Below, one piece after another: positions 1-8,848 of a stretch of 27,805 nucleotides of DNA (position 1 is its first letter; each line of letters opens with the position of its first letter). The stretch is from NCBI GenBank assembly GCA_017505675.1, contig JAFVOV010000032.1:1-27805 (forward strand), written 5' to 3'. The notes below the pieces were generated by a model that ran no database searches, was not told where the DNA came from, and was given only the letters and a program-made list of their open reading frames with translations. The DNA comes from Clostridia bacterium (GTDB lineage: Bacteria; Bacillota; Clostridia; Christensenellales; Borkfalkiaceae). The translations under genes and the position numbers were made by a program.

Positions 1-1
1 G

Positions 2-1795
2 GTAAATAAAGGCAAAGTTAATGGTGAAGATTACGTTGGTGGCGTTATCGGTTACTTAAATGCAGAAACGACTGGTAGTGGAACTACTGGTAGCGTGCGC
101 GTTACTATTGTTACAGTTGACAATACGGGCAACGTTCAAGGCGCAAATTACGTTGGCGGTATAATCGGTTACGCGCATTCAGATAACGGCAATTCGTCTA
201 TAAGTAATTCTGTTAACGGCTACTATAATTATGATGGCTCTACTATGAGCCCTGTTACGGTTATAGGAAAAGCGTGTGTCGGTGGCTTGGCAGGTCAACT
301 TGCAAGTGTAAGAATTGTTAGTTGTTATAATGCGGGAACTTCTATTACGGCTACTGATACTATTTGGGATTCTGCATCTAATACTTATTACGCTTATCTT
401 GGTGGATACGTTGGTAACGGTTATTACGTAGAAGGCTGTTCTAATAATAGCCAAATAGATTATACGAAACACGGAATATGTGTTGGCGGTATTGCAGGTA
501 AATTATCTAACGGGATTAAGAACTGTATAAACGACGGAATGGTCACCGCAGAGAATTCAGACAACGTAGGCGGTTTGGTTGGTGAATTAAGTTATTCGGG
601 TTCTAACGAAATTGTTTCCCTTGAAAACAAGGCGCTCGTTAAGGGTAAAGATAACGTTGGCGGTATTTTCGGAAAAATATTAAATAGTTGGAATCGTCAA
701 TATTCAGACGGAACAGTTTACAACTTAAAGTTAATGCAATTAAAGAATAGCGCTAACGTATTCGGTACTAATTACGTTTCAGGTTGTATAGGTTACTTAA
801 GGGCTGAAACGACAGGTAGCGGAACTAACGGAAGCGTTCTAGTAATGGCAGATACTTTTACAAACACTGGTGATATAACTGGAATTACTAACGTTGGTGG
901 TTTATTCGGCTACGGTTACGCTGATAACGGTGGTTCAAGGATAAACTACTCTACTAATACTTCTGAAATAACCGCAGAAGCGATGGTTGGTTGTATAGCA
1001 GGTAAACTTGAAGGCATAGGGATTGCATCTTGCACGAATAAGGATAGCACGTTAAACGTTACTGGCTTTATAGCAGGTAGTGGTGACTCTGCTAATGGCG
1101 GTGTTTCACGCACCACCTACGCGGGCGGATACGTTGGTTACGGTTATTACGTAGAAGGTTGCACTAATGCGGTTGAAATATACTTTAGGTCTAATTATCA
1201 ATGTAGTTATTTTGGCGGTATTGCTGGGCAACTTACAAATACGATTAAAAATTGTAAGAATACGGCAGATATTGACACCGATACAAACTCTTTATACGTT
1301 GGCGGATTAGTTGGCTATATGAGTGGCACGGGCGCTTATGAAATTACTAATTTAACTAATAGCGGTAAGGTTGTTGGTTGCTATTACGTAGGTGGCATTA
1401 TCGGTAAGATAAATAATACTTGGACGCGCTCGTATAGCGATAACACAGCGTTTAATTTACAAATACTCACTTTGAATAACAGCGGTAAAGTTGAAGGTAG
1501 AGATTACCTTGGTGGCGTTATCGGTGAAATTAATGCAAAGACCACAGGTAGCGGAACTACTGGTAGCGTACGCGTTATGATGAGTGATATAAGAAATACT
1601 GGTGAAATCGTAGGTGACGATACTAGAAACGTAGAAGCGTTGATTGGTATGGTTCACACGGACAACAGCGGTTCTAGAATAGACTATTATTATTGCGACT
1701 GTCTTTTTGGCGGGTTGCGTACGACTAATGAACATACTGGTAGGCTCGTTGGTATAGGTGAAAACTTCACTTTAGGCACAGGGGCAACAAACTAA
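2..1795 (+). CDS. GLUG-repeat surface protein, 3' part (5' end outside window)
   Basis: The reading frame is open from base 2 with no start codon, so this is the C-terminal ~597 residues of a larger protein. It is rich in Gly, Asn, Ser and Thr and carries many copies of a motif of the type (Y/N)VGG(I/L)(I/F/V)G(Y/K), which matches the GLUG repeat found in bacterial surface and adhesin-like proteins. Above that short repeat there is a long-period repeat: the TTGSGT motif recurs near bases 70, 810 and 1545, a period of about 245 residues, each time followed by VGG and then a Ser/Arg-Ile segment. The product is probably extracellular and beta-rich. No LPxTG motif or C-terminal membrane anchor is visible; the protein ends at GATN. 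A surface-anchored lipoprotein follows, consistent with an envelope locus. The ligand is unknown. Confidence 0.75.
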   Translation, partial: VNKGKVNGEDYVGGVIGYLNAETTGSGTTGSVRVTIVTVDNTGNVQGANYVGGIIGYAHSDNGNSSISNSVNGYYNYDGSTMSPVTVIGKACVGGLAGQLASVRIVSCYNAGTSITATDTIWDSASNTYYAYLGGYVGNGYYVEGCSNNSQIDYTKHGICVGGIAGKLSNGIKNCINDGMVTAENSDNVGGLVGELSYSGSNEIVSLENKALVKGKDNVGGIFGKILNSWNRQYSDGTVYNLKLMQLKNSANVFGTNYVSGCIGYLRAETTGSGTNGSVLVMADTFTNTGDITGITNVGGLFGYGYADNGGSRINYSTNTSEITAEAMVGCIAGKLEGIGIASCTNKDSTLNVTGFIAGSGDSANGGVSRTTYAGGYVGYGYYVEGCTNAVEIYFRSNYQCSYFGGIAGQLTNTIKNCKNTADIDTDTNSLYVGGLVGYMSGTGAYEITNLTNSGKVVGCYYVGGIIGKINNTWTRSYSDNTAFNLQILTLNNSGKVEGRDYLGGVIGEINAKTTGSGTTGSVRVMMSDIRNTGEIVGDDTRNVEALIGMVHTDNSGSRIDYYYCDCLFGGLRTTNEHTGRLVGIGENFTLGTGATN

Positions 1796-1805
1796 TAAAA
1801 ACAAT

Positions 1806-1832
1806 TCTAGCGGGAAATAAAACCCCGCTAGA
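1806..1832. terminator. Hairpin after the GLUG-repeat gene, possible terminator
   Basis: A 9-bp perfect stem, TCTAGCGGG (1806-1814) with CCCGCTAGA (1824-1832), and a 9-nt loop lies 10 nt after the stop. There is no T-run downstream on the + strand, so it may be a weak terminator or a 3'-end stabilising hairpin. The A-rich flank upstream would give T-rich RNA on the other strand. Confidence 0.45.
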
Positions 1833-1872
1833 TAAAACCTTATAAACATTATATAAATATATATTAAAGAAA

Positions 1873-1898
1873 TAAACGGGCGGAAACGCTGTCGTTTA
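1873..1898 (+). other. 5'-UTR hairpin with GAAA tetraloop before the lipoprotein gene
   Basis: TAAACG (1873-1878) pairs with CGTTTA (1893-1898). Inside it GCG/CGC (1880-1882, 1887-1889) closes a GAAA loop, a GNRA-type tetraloop. It sits about 10 nt upstream of the AAGGAG ribosome binding site (1909-1914). It could influence translation or mRNA stability. It does not match any riboswitch consensus I know. Confidence 0.35.
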
Positions 1899-1922
1899 AA
1901 TAAAAAAGAAGGAGAAAAAACA

Positions 1923-4900
1923 ATGAAAAAACTGTTCGTGATGGCGCTTACTTTAATAACTTTGTTGGCGTTGTCGGTAACACTAGTAGGGTGCGGCGGA
2001 CTTAATCTTGACGCTCCCGAAAACGTAAAGTTTGACGGTTCTACTAACGTTCTAACTTGGAATAACGTAGAAGGTGCTGACCAATACATTATTCAGATTA
2101 ACGAAGAAGAACCCAAAACTATTAAATCAAACAGGTATCCTTACGCTGCAAACAACACCGTATTCACGGTAACCATTAAAGGCGACTCAAAGACGGAAAA
2201 AGTTAAAAGCGCAGAAGAAACCACCATTACTTTTAGCCCGCTTGGTAAAATTAGCGAAGTTAGGGTAGATGAAAACGGTACGCTTTCTTGGGACCCCGTT
2301 TCTGGCGCTACTGGTTATAAACTTTCTTTAAGTGGCGTTGAACAAAACGGTGATATTGTTGAAACCACGTATTCGCAAATTCCCGTTGGTAACCACAAAG
2401 TTCAAATTAGACCGGTTGTAGTAGGTAGCAACGAATATTATTCTATTTGGAGCGACGCTATAAATATGAACATGCTCGGTCAAGTTGCCGTAGATAGTAT
2501 TACATATTCTAACACGCTTGGCAAAATCTCTTGGGGTTACGTTTCTGGCGCGGAATCTTATTTAGTTAAGGTAAACGGCGAAATTAAGAGCCAAGGTAGC
2601 ACTGGCACTTCTATTGTTTATGATGCTAATAATCAAAACTTTGAAGTTGTTGTTCAGGCTATCGGTAACGGTGAAGACGTGTTCTCTGGTGCAGAATCTG
2701 AAGTTAAAAAGTTCAAATTCCTTGCTCCCGTAACTAATCTTATCGTTAATGATGAAGGTAACTTAACTTGGGATGCCGTTCCGCATGCTACAGGTTACAA
2801 AATTAAAATAAACGGTAGCGAACAATCGGATGAATTGACCGAATGCGCTTATACTAAAATCGTTGCAGGTGAATCTAAAGAATATCAAGTTATGGCTACC
2901 AGCAATGATTCTGCTTACTTTGCAGACTGGTCTGCGCCTAAATCTATAACGCTTTTACACGCCCCCGTTCTTCAATGGGATGCGCAAGTTGACCATCTTA
3001 CTGATACGCCCAAGAGAAGTATTTATTGGCAAGCAGTAGACGGCGCTGGCGGATATACGTCAAGGGTAACCTTCCCGAACGGTCAAGTTTCAGTAACCGA
3101 TAGTTTGCCAGAAACGCAGTTATTCTTTGAACATAATTACATAGACGCTGGCGAATATAAAATTGAAATTAGAGCAAACGCGCCCACGGGTTCGGGTTCT
3201 GTATTCTCATCTAAATACGGCGCGCCTATTTACGTTAAACGTCTTGATGCGCCTACCCAAGCAGACGCTAACTTTATCGTAAGTAAGTCTGACGACGTTC
3301 AACAGGGCTTTACAGTAACTTTCAATAGCGTTGCCGGCGCAACCGAATATCAACTTTATAAGGGTGATACGGAACTTACTAAACAAACAAGCACGTCTTT
3401 CCACGTTGGTAACGTTGTTGAAGAAAACGTAATGGAAACAAGAAGTTTCAAGTATTCTATACGTTCAATAGGTCACGTTGGGCGTCTTAACGGCAACAGT
3501 GGGCCGATTTACGTTGCTTTGAGTTCTCGTGATAAACTTGAATTTGAAATTACCGTGCTTGCTCAACCTACTACGCCTTATATGGATGGTTTCTTATACA
3601 AATACGGTGAAATAAACGGCGCTAACGGTTACGCGATTGCAGTTGGCGGTTCAAGCAGAACCAGCACTAATACCGAATGTGATTTGAGTTTCTTATCCGC
3701 AGGCTCGCACGAAGTAAGGGTTTGCGCTAAAGGTAACGGCAGTGATATACTTGCGTCTAACTATAGCGGTGTTACCAACGTAGTTCGTCTTGAAGCGCCT
3801 TATGATATTAGAATCGGCAACTCTGGCGAATCTGAAGGTGTTTTAACTTATAAAGGCGACCCGAACGCAAAGAGTTACGACGTTATTTTCAATAACTCTA
3901 GCACGGCAATTCCTGCTGAAGATATTGACAATATGAATCAGTATATTACAACTTCAAATACAATCGTTCATATGTATAGCATTGCTAACAGTTACGATAC
4001 GGTAAATCAAAATATTTATTATATGACTTCGCAAGCAAGCGTTGCTATGACGTTCATTAGGCTTGCAGCGCCTGTATTTGGTGCTAGACCTGCTACTCAC
4101 GACCAGTTGCTTTGGAACGCGCCTGATAACGTAAACGCTTCTACTACCGATATAACTTATTTAGTTTATAATGAAAGGGGCGAAATTTATACTGGTGGTA
4201 ATGACGGTACTGCTATGGATATAAGCAGTCTTGAAGGTGGAAAGTCTTATACTTTCCAAGTTAAGGCTATCGGTAACGGTACAACTTGCATTAACTCTGA
4301 ATTGTCATCACCCGTTACAATTTATAAACTTGCAACGCCTGAAGTTAAGCGTGAAAACGGTAAATATACTTGGTACGGCGTTCCTGATGCAGAAAGTTAT
4401 ATAGTTTACGTTGACGGTCAAGTTGCGCAAACAATGTATACTGATAAGAGCAGCAACGTTACTACTCTTTATGAATTCAAACCTAATTTTGAAGAAATAA
4501 AAGAATATAACATTAAAGTTGTTGCTGTTGGTAACGGCGCTGCTGGCGATACAACGAAGACCATTGATTCAGATTATTATGAAGTTACTCAAGTAACGGC
4601 TCAATTACCTACGCCTACGTTTACTGCGGGTTATACCCACGAAAGTTATGATAGGCAAGGTAAAATTACCGTTACGGTAGATAACGCTATACCTAACGCA
4701 AGTTGCTATAAATTCATAATTGCAGGCGTTGAAGTTGTTGGTGAAGATGCTAGTCAACTTACTGGCTCGCATAACCCCAACACCGTTGGTAAACACACTG
4801 TAGGCGTTAAGGCTTGCGGTGGCACGTTTGATAGCGAATACGTTTACTGGCTTGATTCTAGAATTGCAGGCAACAATGATAGTAATTACGTATGGTTACT

Positions 4901-5177
4901 TGGCGCTCCAAACCAAAGTGGTATCAATAAGAGCACTGATGGTAAATTAACTTGGGATACTATTTCTGGCGCTAACGGCGGTTATGAATTGCAGTTTGAA
5001 ATTAACGGCGCTGCATACGGTCAAGTTTATAAAGTTGATACGCCAAGTTTATACCTTTCTACTACTCTCGGCGTTGAAGTTTATAAAAACCTTACTTCAC
5101 TTAAAGTAAGAATTCGCGCGGTTGGCAGAGCAAGCAACGTAATAACTTCCGAATGGGTAGAAAAAACTTTAATTTAA
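1923..5177 (+). CDS. Lipoprotein with ~12 fibronectin type III-like modules
   Basis: 1084 residues. The N-terminus has two lysines, a hydrophobic stretch and a lipobox LVGC with the lipidated Cys at residue 24, so the protein should be anchored to the outer face of the membrane. The rest is a chain of about 12 degenerate 80-95-residue modules. Each opens with a pattern like APxxV.....G.LxW..V.GA..Y.(V/I).(I/V)NG and later has an A.(G/S)NG(...)SxYS-like strand, the hallmark of bacterial Fn3-like domains. Only conserved aromatic and Gly positions are kept between modules, so the repeats are old. There is no enzymatic domain, SLH or sorting motif. The start is supported by AAGGAG 8 nt upstream. 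Likely roles are a surface spacer or a glycan/protein-binding adhesin; the partner is not visible. It lies just after another repeat protein and ends at a strong terminator. Confidence 0.85.
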   Translation: MKKLFVMALTLITLLALSVTLVGCGGLNLDAPENVKFDGSTNVLTWNNVEGADQYIIQINEEEPKTIKSNRYPYAANNTVFTVTIKGDSKTEKVKSAEETTITFSPLGKISEVRVDENGTLSWDPVSGATGYKLSLSGVEQNGDIVETTYSQIPVGNHKVQIRPVVVGSNEYYSIWSDAINMNMLGQVAVDSITYSNTLGKISWGYVSGAESYLVKVNGEIKSQGSTGTSIVYDANNQNFEVVVQAIGNGEDVFSGAESEVKKFKFLAPVTNLIVNDEGNLTWDAVPHATGYKIKINGSEQSDELTECAYTKIVAGESKEYQVMATSNDSAYFADWSAPKSITLLHAPVLQWDAQVDHLTDTPKRSIYWQAVDGAGGYTSRVTFPNGQVSVTDSLPETQLFFEHNYIDAGEYKIEIRANAPTGSGSVFSSKYGAPIYVKRLDAPTQADANFIVSKSDDVQQGFTVTFNSVAGATEYQLYKGDTELTKQTSTSFHVGNVVEENVMETRSFKYSIRSIGHVGRLNGNSGPIYVALSSRDKLEFEITVLAQPTTPYMDGFLYKYGEINGANGYAIAVGGSSRTSTNTECDLSFLSAGSHEVRVCAKGNGSDILASNYSGVTNVVRLEAPYDIRIGNSGESEGVLTYKGDPNAKSYDVIFNNSSTAIPAEDIDNMNQYITTSNTIVHMYSIANSYDTVNQNIYYMTSQASVAMTFIRLAAPVFGARPATHDQLLWNAPDNVNASTTDITYLVYNERGEIYTGGNDGTAMDISSLEGGKSYTFQVKAIGNGTTCINSELSSPVTIYKLATPEVKRENGKYTWYGVPDAESYIVYVDGQVAQTMYTDKSSNVTTLYEFKPNFEEIKEYNIKVVAVGNGAAGDTTKTIDSDYYEVTQVTAQLPTPTFTAGYTHESYDRQGKITVTVDNAIPNASCYKFIIAGVEVVGEDASQLTGSHNPNTVGKHTVGVKACGGTFDSEYVYWLDSRIAGNNDSNYVWLLGAPNQSGINKSTDGKLTWDTISGANGGYELQFEINGAAYGQVYKVDTPSLYLSTTLGVEVYKNLTSLKVRIRAVGRASNVITSEWVEKTLI

Positions 5178-5197
5178 CGGTTTAACCCGTGTATAAA

Positions 5198-5233
5198 TTA
5201 TCGGGGGCGGTTTATCCGCCCCGATAAGTTTTT
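5198..5233 (+). terminator. Rho-independent terminator after the lipoprotein gene
   Basis: TTATCGGGGGCGG (5198-5210) pairs with CCGCCCCGATAA (5216-5227) with one bulged G, a 5-nt loop, then GTTTTT. The T-run ends immediately before the ribosome binding site (AAAGGAG) of the next gene, so read-through transcripts would present that site right after the hairpin. Confidence 0.9.
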
Positions 5234-5245
5234 CAAAGGAGAATT

Positions 5246-6082
5246 ATGATTGAGACGATATTTTTAAACGTTCTATGGCAGGTTATTGCTTTTATAGGAT
5301 GCGTCTATCTTGTGGGTTTTTTAATTTCACTTATAAACAGGCTTTTTTATAAACTGGCAAATTACAGCAGAGCAGTAGTTTACGGAACGGGGTTTATAGG
5401 TACTCCCGTACATGAAACAAGCCATCTTTTAATGTGCTTGGTGTTTTTTCATAAAGTACATAAAGTTAAGTTCTTTCAGATAAATGATGAAGACGGCGTT
5501 TTAGGTTACGTAAGCCACTCTTGGAATCCCAAAAATATTTATCAGCAAATAGGCAACTATTTTATAGGCATTGCGCCGATAGTGGTTGGAACGCTTATAA
5601 TCTTTTTGGGGATGAAACAGTTTCTTCCCGTTACTTACGGTGAAATTGATTCGTATTTTGCAGAGTTTGCAGTAATGCAAGAAAAAGGTTTTTCTTGGGA
5701 CTGGTTTGGCTATATATTTAGTATGTTCGGTGGAATGACTAAAGCGATATTTGCGGAATTTTCGATTGGTTGGCAATGGTGGGTGTTTATGGTAATTAGC
5801 CTTTGCATTGCTATTCACATGAACTTGAGTGGCGCTGATATTAAAGGTTCGCTTGTTGCTATACCTATAATGATAGTGGTGTTTATTGCGGTGAATCTTG
5901 TTTTAGGGCTTGTGTTCGGCTCTATTTACGGCGCGTTCATTGAAACGGTGAACGTTGGCGCAAGTTTTCTTTTATGCACGCTTATTCTATCGCTTGCGCT
6001 TTCAGTTTTATGCCTTGCGGTTGCAATAGTAATAAAACTTATAATTCTTCTAATTAAAACCTTATTTGGTATAGGTAGATAA
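5246..6082 (+). CDS. Multi-pass membrane protein with HExxH motif (M50-like putative metalloprotease)
   Basis: 278 residues, strongly hydrophobic, with about six likely membrane segments (near residues 8-30, 43-65, 105-122, 170-190, 200-225, 235-270). HETSH lies at residues 56-60 in the context GTPVHETSHLL, inside or at the edge of a membrane segment, as in site-2-type metalloproteases that bind zinc through HExxH. A second region, around GNYFIGIAPIVVG, resembles the conserved G/P-containing helix of that fold. I cannot see the NxxPxxxLDG third-ligand motif of classical M50 enzymes, so peptidase activity is unproven. The start is supported by AAAGGAG about 5 nt upstream. It is separated from the lipoprotein gene only by a terminator and is followed by its own terminator. 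A true RseP homologue lies at 24602-25723, so this is a different family. Confidence 0.6.
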   Translation: MIETIFLNVLWQVIAFIGCVYLVGFLISLINRLFYKLANYSRAVVYGTGFIGTPVHETSHLLMCLVFFHKVHKVKFFQINDEDGVLGYVSHSWNPKNIYQQIGNYFIGIAPIVVGTLIIFLGMKQFLPVTYGEIDSYFAEFAVMQEKGFSWDWFGYIFSMFGGMTKAIFAEFSIGWQWWVFMVISLCIAIHMNLSGADIKGSLVAIPIMIVVFIAVNLVLGLVFGSIYGAFIETVNVGASFLLCTLILSLALSVLCLAVAIVIKLIILLIKTLFGIGR

Positions 6083-6094
6083 AACTTAAAAAAT

Positions 6095-6130
6095 AAACCC
6101 GAACGGATAAACGCCGTTCGGGTTTTTCTT
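6095..6130 (+). terminator. Rho-independent terminator after the HExxH membrane protein
   Basis: AAACCCGAACGG (6095-6106) pairs perfectly with CCGTTCGGGTTT (6114-6125), 12 bp with a 7-nt loop, and continues into TTTTTC. Confidence 0.92.
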
Positions 6131-6173
6131 TTTATTGTAATTTTTAAGGTTTGTTAAAGCATATTATAGTATT

Positions 6174-6596
6174 ATGGAATTAACTTATAACGAATTAAGA
6201 AAACGCGACGTAATAAATATTGCTGACGGGCGGTGTTTGGGAAGAATTATTGATTTAAAACTCGGTTTCCCTGACGGAATACTATTAGGGATTAGCGTGC
6301 CGGGCAGGAAGTCAAGGGGGCTTTTCCGCTGTTTTGATAAAAGCGAACTTTATATAGACGTTAAAAAAATAGTTAAAATCGGCGGAGACGTTATTTTAGT
6401 TAATTTGCGTTGTTCTGACGCGTGCTTGCCTAGTTCAAAAGTTGGCAATAACGTTCAGCCTTATTCGCCGCCAAAACCGCAATGCCCACCGCCTTGCCCG
6501 CCAAAATGCCCACAACCAAGATATTCGGGGGAACAGACTTTAGACCTTTCTTCACTTGCGGGTGAAGACGGGCGCATTGATTTTGAAGATTATTAA
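6174..6596 (+). CDS. YlmC/YmxH-family PRC-barrel protein with Cys/Pro-rich tail
   Basis: 140 residues. The first ~80 match the PRC-barrel YlmC/YmxH family of sporulating Firmicutes: ELRKRDVINIADG, then LGRIIDLKL, and a second half ending in GGDVILVNL. Family members are small, usually about 80-90 residues, and their role is unclear. This one has an extra ~60-residue tail: a Pro/Cys-rich stretch around residues 98-115 (CPPPCPPKCP) and an acidic end (GEDGRIDFEDY). The paired cysteines could bind metal or form disulfides; that is inference. The start fits the family, but no Shine-Dalgarno lies just upstream. A TATTAT hexamer at 6162-6167 would place transcription initiation at or next to the ATG, so a leaderless message is possible. 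No clear -35 is seen. Confidence 0.75.
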   Translation: MELTYNELRKRDVINIADGRCLGRIIDLKLGFPDGILLGISVPGRKSRGLFRCFDKSELYIDVKKIVKIGGDVILVNLRCSDACLPSSKVGNNVQPYSPPKPQCPPPCPPKCPQPRYSGEQTLDLSSLAGEDGRIDFEDY

Positions 6597-6650
6597 AGTA
6601 CATATTATTAAAAAATATACAAAAAAAGTAAATTATTTTTTAAAACCCCC

Positions 6651-6679
6651 TTGAAAAAACTCTAATTATGGTTTATAAT
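6651..6679 (+). promoter_or_regulatory. Sigma-A-type promoter of the EF-G-like gene
   Basis: TTGAAA (6651-6656), 17-nt spacer, TATAAT (6674-6679). Transcription would start near 6686, giving a ~60-nt leader with AAGGGGG (6729-6735) 12 nt before the ATG. Confidence 0.85.
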
Positions 6680-6747
6680 AGATTAAACCGCAAAATTAAA
6701 GCGGAAAATTTTACCATATAGAAAAAATAAGGGGGACTTAAATTATT

Positions 6748-8808
6748 ATGGGTAAAATATCTTCTGAAAATATCAGAAACATAGCAATCGTAGGGCACAG
6801 CGGCGCAGGCAAAACTTCACTAGCCGAAGCCATACTTTTTAACGGTAAGAGCATTGATAGGCTTGGTAAAACTTCGGACAAGAATACCGTTATGGATTTT
6901 GACGAACAGGAAACCGCAAGGGGTATATCTATCTCTTTAGCGTGTGCATATACTTACTGGCGTGACGTTAAGATAAATATAATTGACGTGCCGGGATTTT
7001 ATGATTTTGAAGGTGAATTTGAACAAGCAATGCGCGCAGTAGGCGCGGCAGTTTTAGTTGCGGATGCAAACGGTGAAGTTTCCGTTGGCGCGGAAAAAGC
7101 GGTTGATTATTGTATTCGTCGTCGTATTCCGCTTATGATTTTCGTAAACGGCATAGATAAAGAAAATTCAGATTACGTTGCAACGGTTGAAGCCTTCCGC
7201 GCAAAATACGGCAGAAAGATTTCACCAACACACTTACCTATTTTGCGTGACGGCAAGATGAAAGGTTACGTTTCAGTTATATCGGGTAAAGCGTTTGAAT
7301 TTACTCCGGGTGGAAGAAACGCAATTGAAGTGCCTGAAAATATGCTTGCAGACGTACAACTTCTTAAAGATAGTTTAACTGAAGCGGCTGCGGAAACTAG
7401 CGAAGAATTTTTAGATAAATATATTGAGCAAGGCACGCTAACTAATGATGAAATAGTTACGGGCGTTAAGTGCGGTCTTAAAGATGGTGAAGCAATTCCT
7501 ATTATGGGTGGCTCTGCGCTTCAAAATATGGGCGTTATCAACCTTATGCACGAAATAGTTGACCTTCTTCCGTCACCGTGCGAAAGAAAGCCCGTTATGG
7601 CAACTGATGATAGCGGTGAAATTTTATCCGTCGTTTGTGACGTGAATAAACCGTTTACCGCGCAAGTATTTAAAACGGTTGCAGACCCGTTTGTAGGTAA
7701 ACTTAATATGATTAGGGTATTTACCGGTACTTTAAAGAGTGGTATGACCGTGTATAACGCAACTACGGGTGAAAAAGAGCGTATTAACTCTCTTTACGTT
7801 ATGAAAGGCAAAAAACAAGAAGCCGTTGATGAACTTACCGCAGGCGATATAGGCGCTGTGAATAAGTTAAATAACACCAACACGGGCGACACACTTTGTG
7901 ACGAATCTATTAAAGTTAAATTTTACGATATTCCATTGCCCAAACCCGTTATTACTATGGCAATTAACGCAGCAAAGAGTGGCGAAGAAGATAAAGTTTT
8001 CCAAGGGCTTAACCGCCTTGCTGAAGAAGATTTAACCTTTAAGGTTGAAAAAGATAAAGAAACGGGCGAAATGGTTATTCGCGGGCAAGGTGAAACTCAA
8101 CTTGATATCCTTTGCAAGAAATTAAAGGCTAAATTTGGTTGCGAAGCCGTTTTAAGTATGCCTAAAGTTGCGTTCCGTGAAACTATTAAAGGCGTTGCGG
8201 AAGCCGAAGGTAAACACAAAAAGCAATCGGGTGGCGCAGGTCAGTTCGGCGTTGTAAACATTAAGTTTGAACCAGGCGCGGCTGACGGTGAATTTGAATT
8301 CGTAAACGCAATAGTTGGCGGTGCGGTATCTAAACCGTTTGCTGTTGCTGCTGAAAAAGGATTGCGTGAAGCAATGCAAAAAGGCGTTCTTGCAGGTTAT
8401 CCGATGGTTGACTTAAAATGTACGCTTTTCGACGGTAAAGAACACCCTGTAGATAGTAAAGAAGTTGCGTTCGTGTCTGCGGCAAAACTTGCTTATGACG
8501 ACGGTATTCGTCGCGCTAAACCTGCTATTTTAGAGCCTGTTTACAGTTATAAGATTTTAATACCTGATAATTATACGGGTGATATTTTAGGCGATATGAA
8601 TAAGCGCCGTGGTAGAATTTTGGGTATGGAAACGGTTGACGGCTTGCAAGAAATTTCCGCAGAAGCGCCGTTAGTTGAAATGCTTAAATACGCAACCGAT
8701 TTGCGCAGTATGACGCAAGGTCGCGGAAAATTCAGCGCGGAATTCTTACGTTATGAAGAAGTTCCGTTCTCTGCGCAAGAAAAAATTATTGCAGATGCAA
8801 AGAAATAA
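6748..8808 (+). CDS. Elongation factor G-like translational GTPase
   Basis: 686 residues, full length for EF-G. The N-terminal G domain has P-loop GHSGAGKT (16-23), where canonical EF-G has AHIDAGKT, which places it in the EF-G-like (EF-G2/EF-G_bact) branch and not with the main fusA. Switch region RGISI (59-63) and G3 DVPG (80-83) follow. The G4 motif, normally NKxD, reads NGID (134-137), losing the lysine that stacks on guanine. Domains II-V follow: a beta-barrel around residues 290-370, GQGETQLDIL near 448, and the domain IV segment KKQSGGAGQFG near 491. The role of such paralogues (back-up translocase, recycling or stress factor) is not settled. It has its own strong promoter. A short hairpin and 40 nt separate it from the sugar-phosphate kinase, so read-through is likely. 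Confidence 0.88.
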   Translation: MGKISSENIRNIAIVGHSGAGKTSLAEAILFNGKSIDRLGKTSDKNTVMDFDEQETARGISISLACAYTYWRDVKINIIDVPGFYDFEGEFEQAMRAVGAAVLVADANGEVSVGAEKAVDYCIRRRIPLMIFVNGIDKENSDYVATVEAFRAKYGRKISPTHLPILRDGKMKGYVSVISGKAFEFTPGGRNAIEVPENMLADVQLLKDSLTEAAAETSEEFLDKYIEQGTLTNDEIVTGVKCGLKDGEAIPIMGGSALQNMGVINLMHEIVDLLPSPCERKPVMATDDSGEILSVVCDVNKPFTAQVFKTVADPFVGKLNMIRVFTGTLKSGMTVYNATTGEKERINSLYVMKGKKQEAVDELTAGDIGAVNKLNNTNTGDTLCDESIKVKFYDIPLPKPVITMAINAAKSGEEDKVFQGLNRLAEEDLTFKVEKDKETGEMVIRGQGETQLDILCKKLKAKFGCEAVLSMPKVAFRETIKGVAEAEGKHKKQSGGAGQFGVVNIKFEPGAADGEFEFVNAIVGGAVSKPFAVAAEKGLREAMQKGVLAGYPMVDLKCTLFDGKEHPVDSKEVAFVSAAKLAYDDGIRRAKPAILEPVYSYKILIPDNYTGDILGDMNKRRGRILGMETVDGLQEISAEAPLVEMLKYATDLRSMTQGRGKFSAEFLRYEEVPFSAQEKIIADAKK

Positions 8809-8813
8809 TAACT

Positions 8814-8831
8814 TTTACCGCTCACGGTAAA
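8814..8831 (+). other. Short intergenic hairpin between EF-G-like gene and kinase gene
   Basis: TTTACCG (8814-8820) and CGGTAAA (8825-8831) form a 7-bp stem with a 4-nt loop. There is no T-run, so it is unlikely to terminate. It sits directly before AAGGAG (8833-8838) of the next gene and could modulate its translation. Confidence 0.35.
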
Positions 8832-8848
8832 TAAGGAGATGGATTGAA

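Noticed and set aside
1..1795. Regular repeats considered as a CRISPR array
   Set aside because: The repeats are in frame, degenerate at DNA level and follow protein periodicity; there are no constant repeats with unique spacers.
1873..1898. GAAA-loop hairpin considered as a cyclic-di-GMP riboswitch
   Set aside because: The conserved second arm and the receptor sequence of that riboswitch are missing and the leader is too short.
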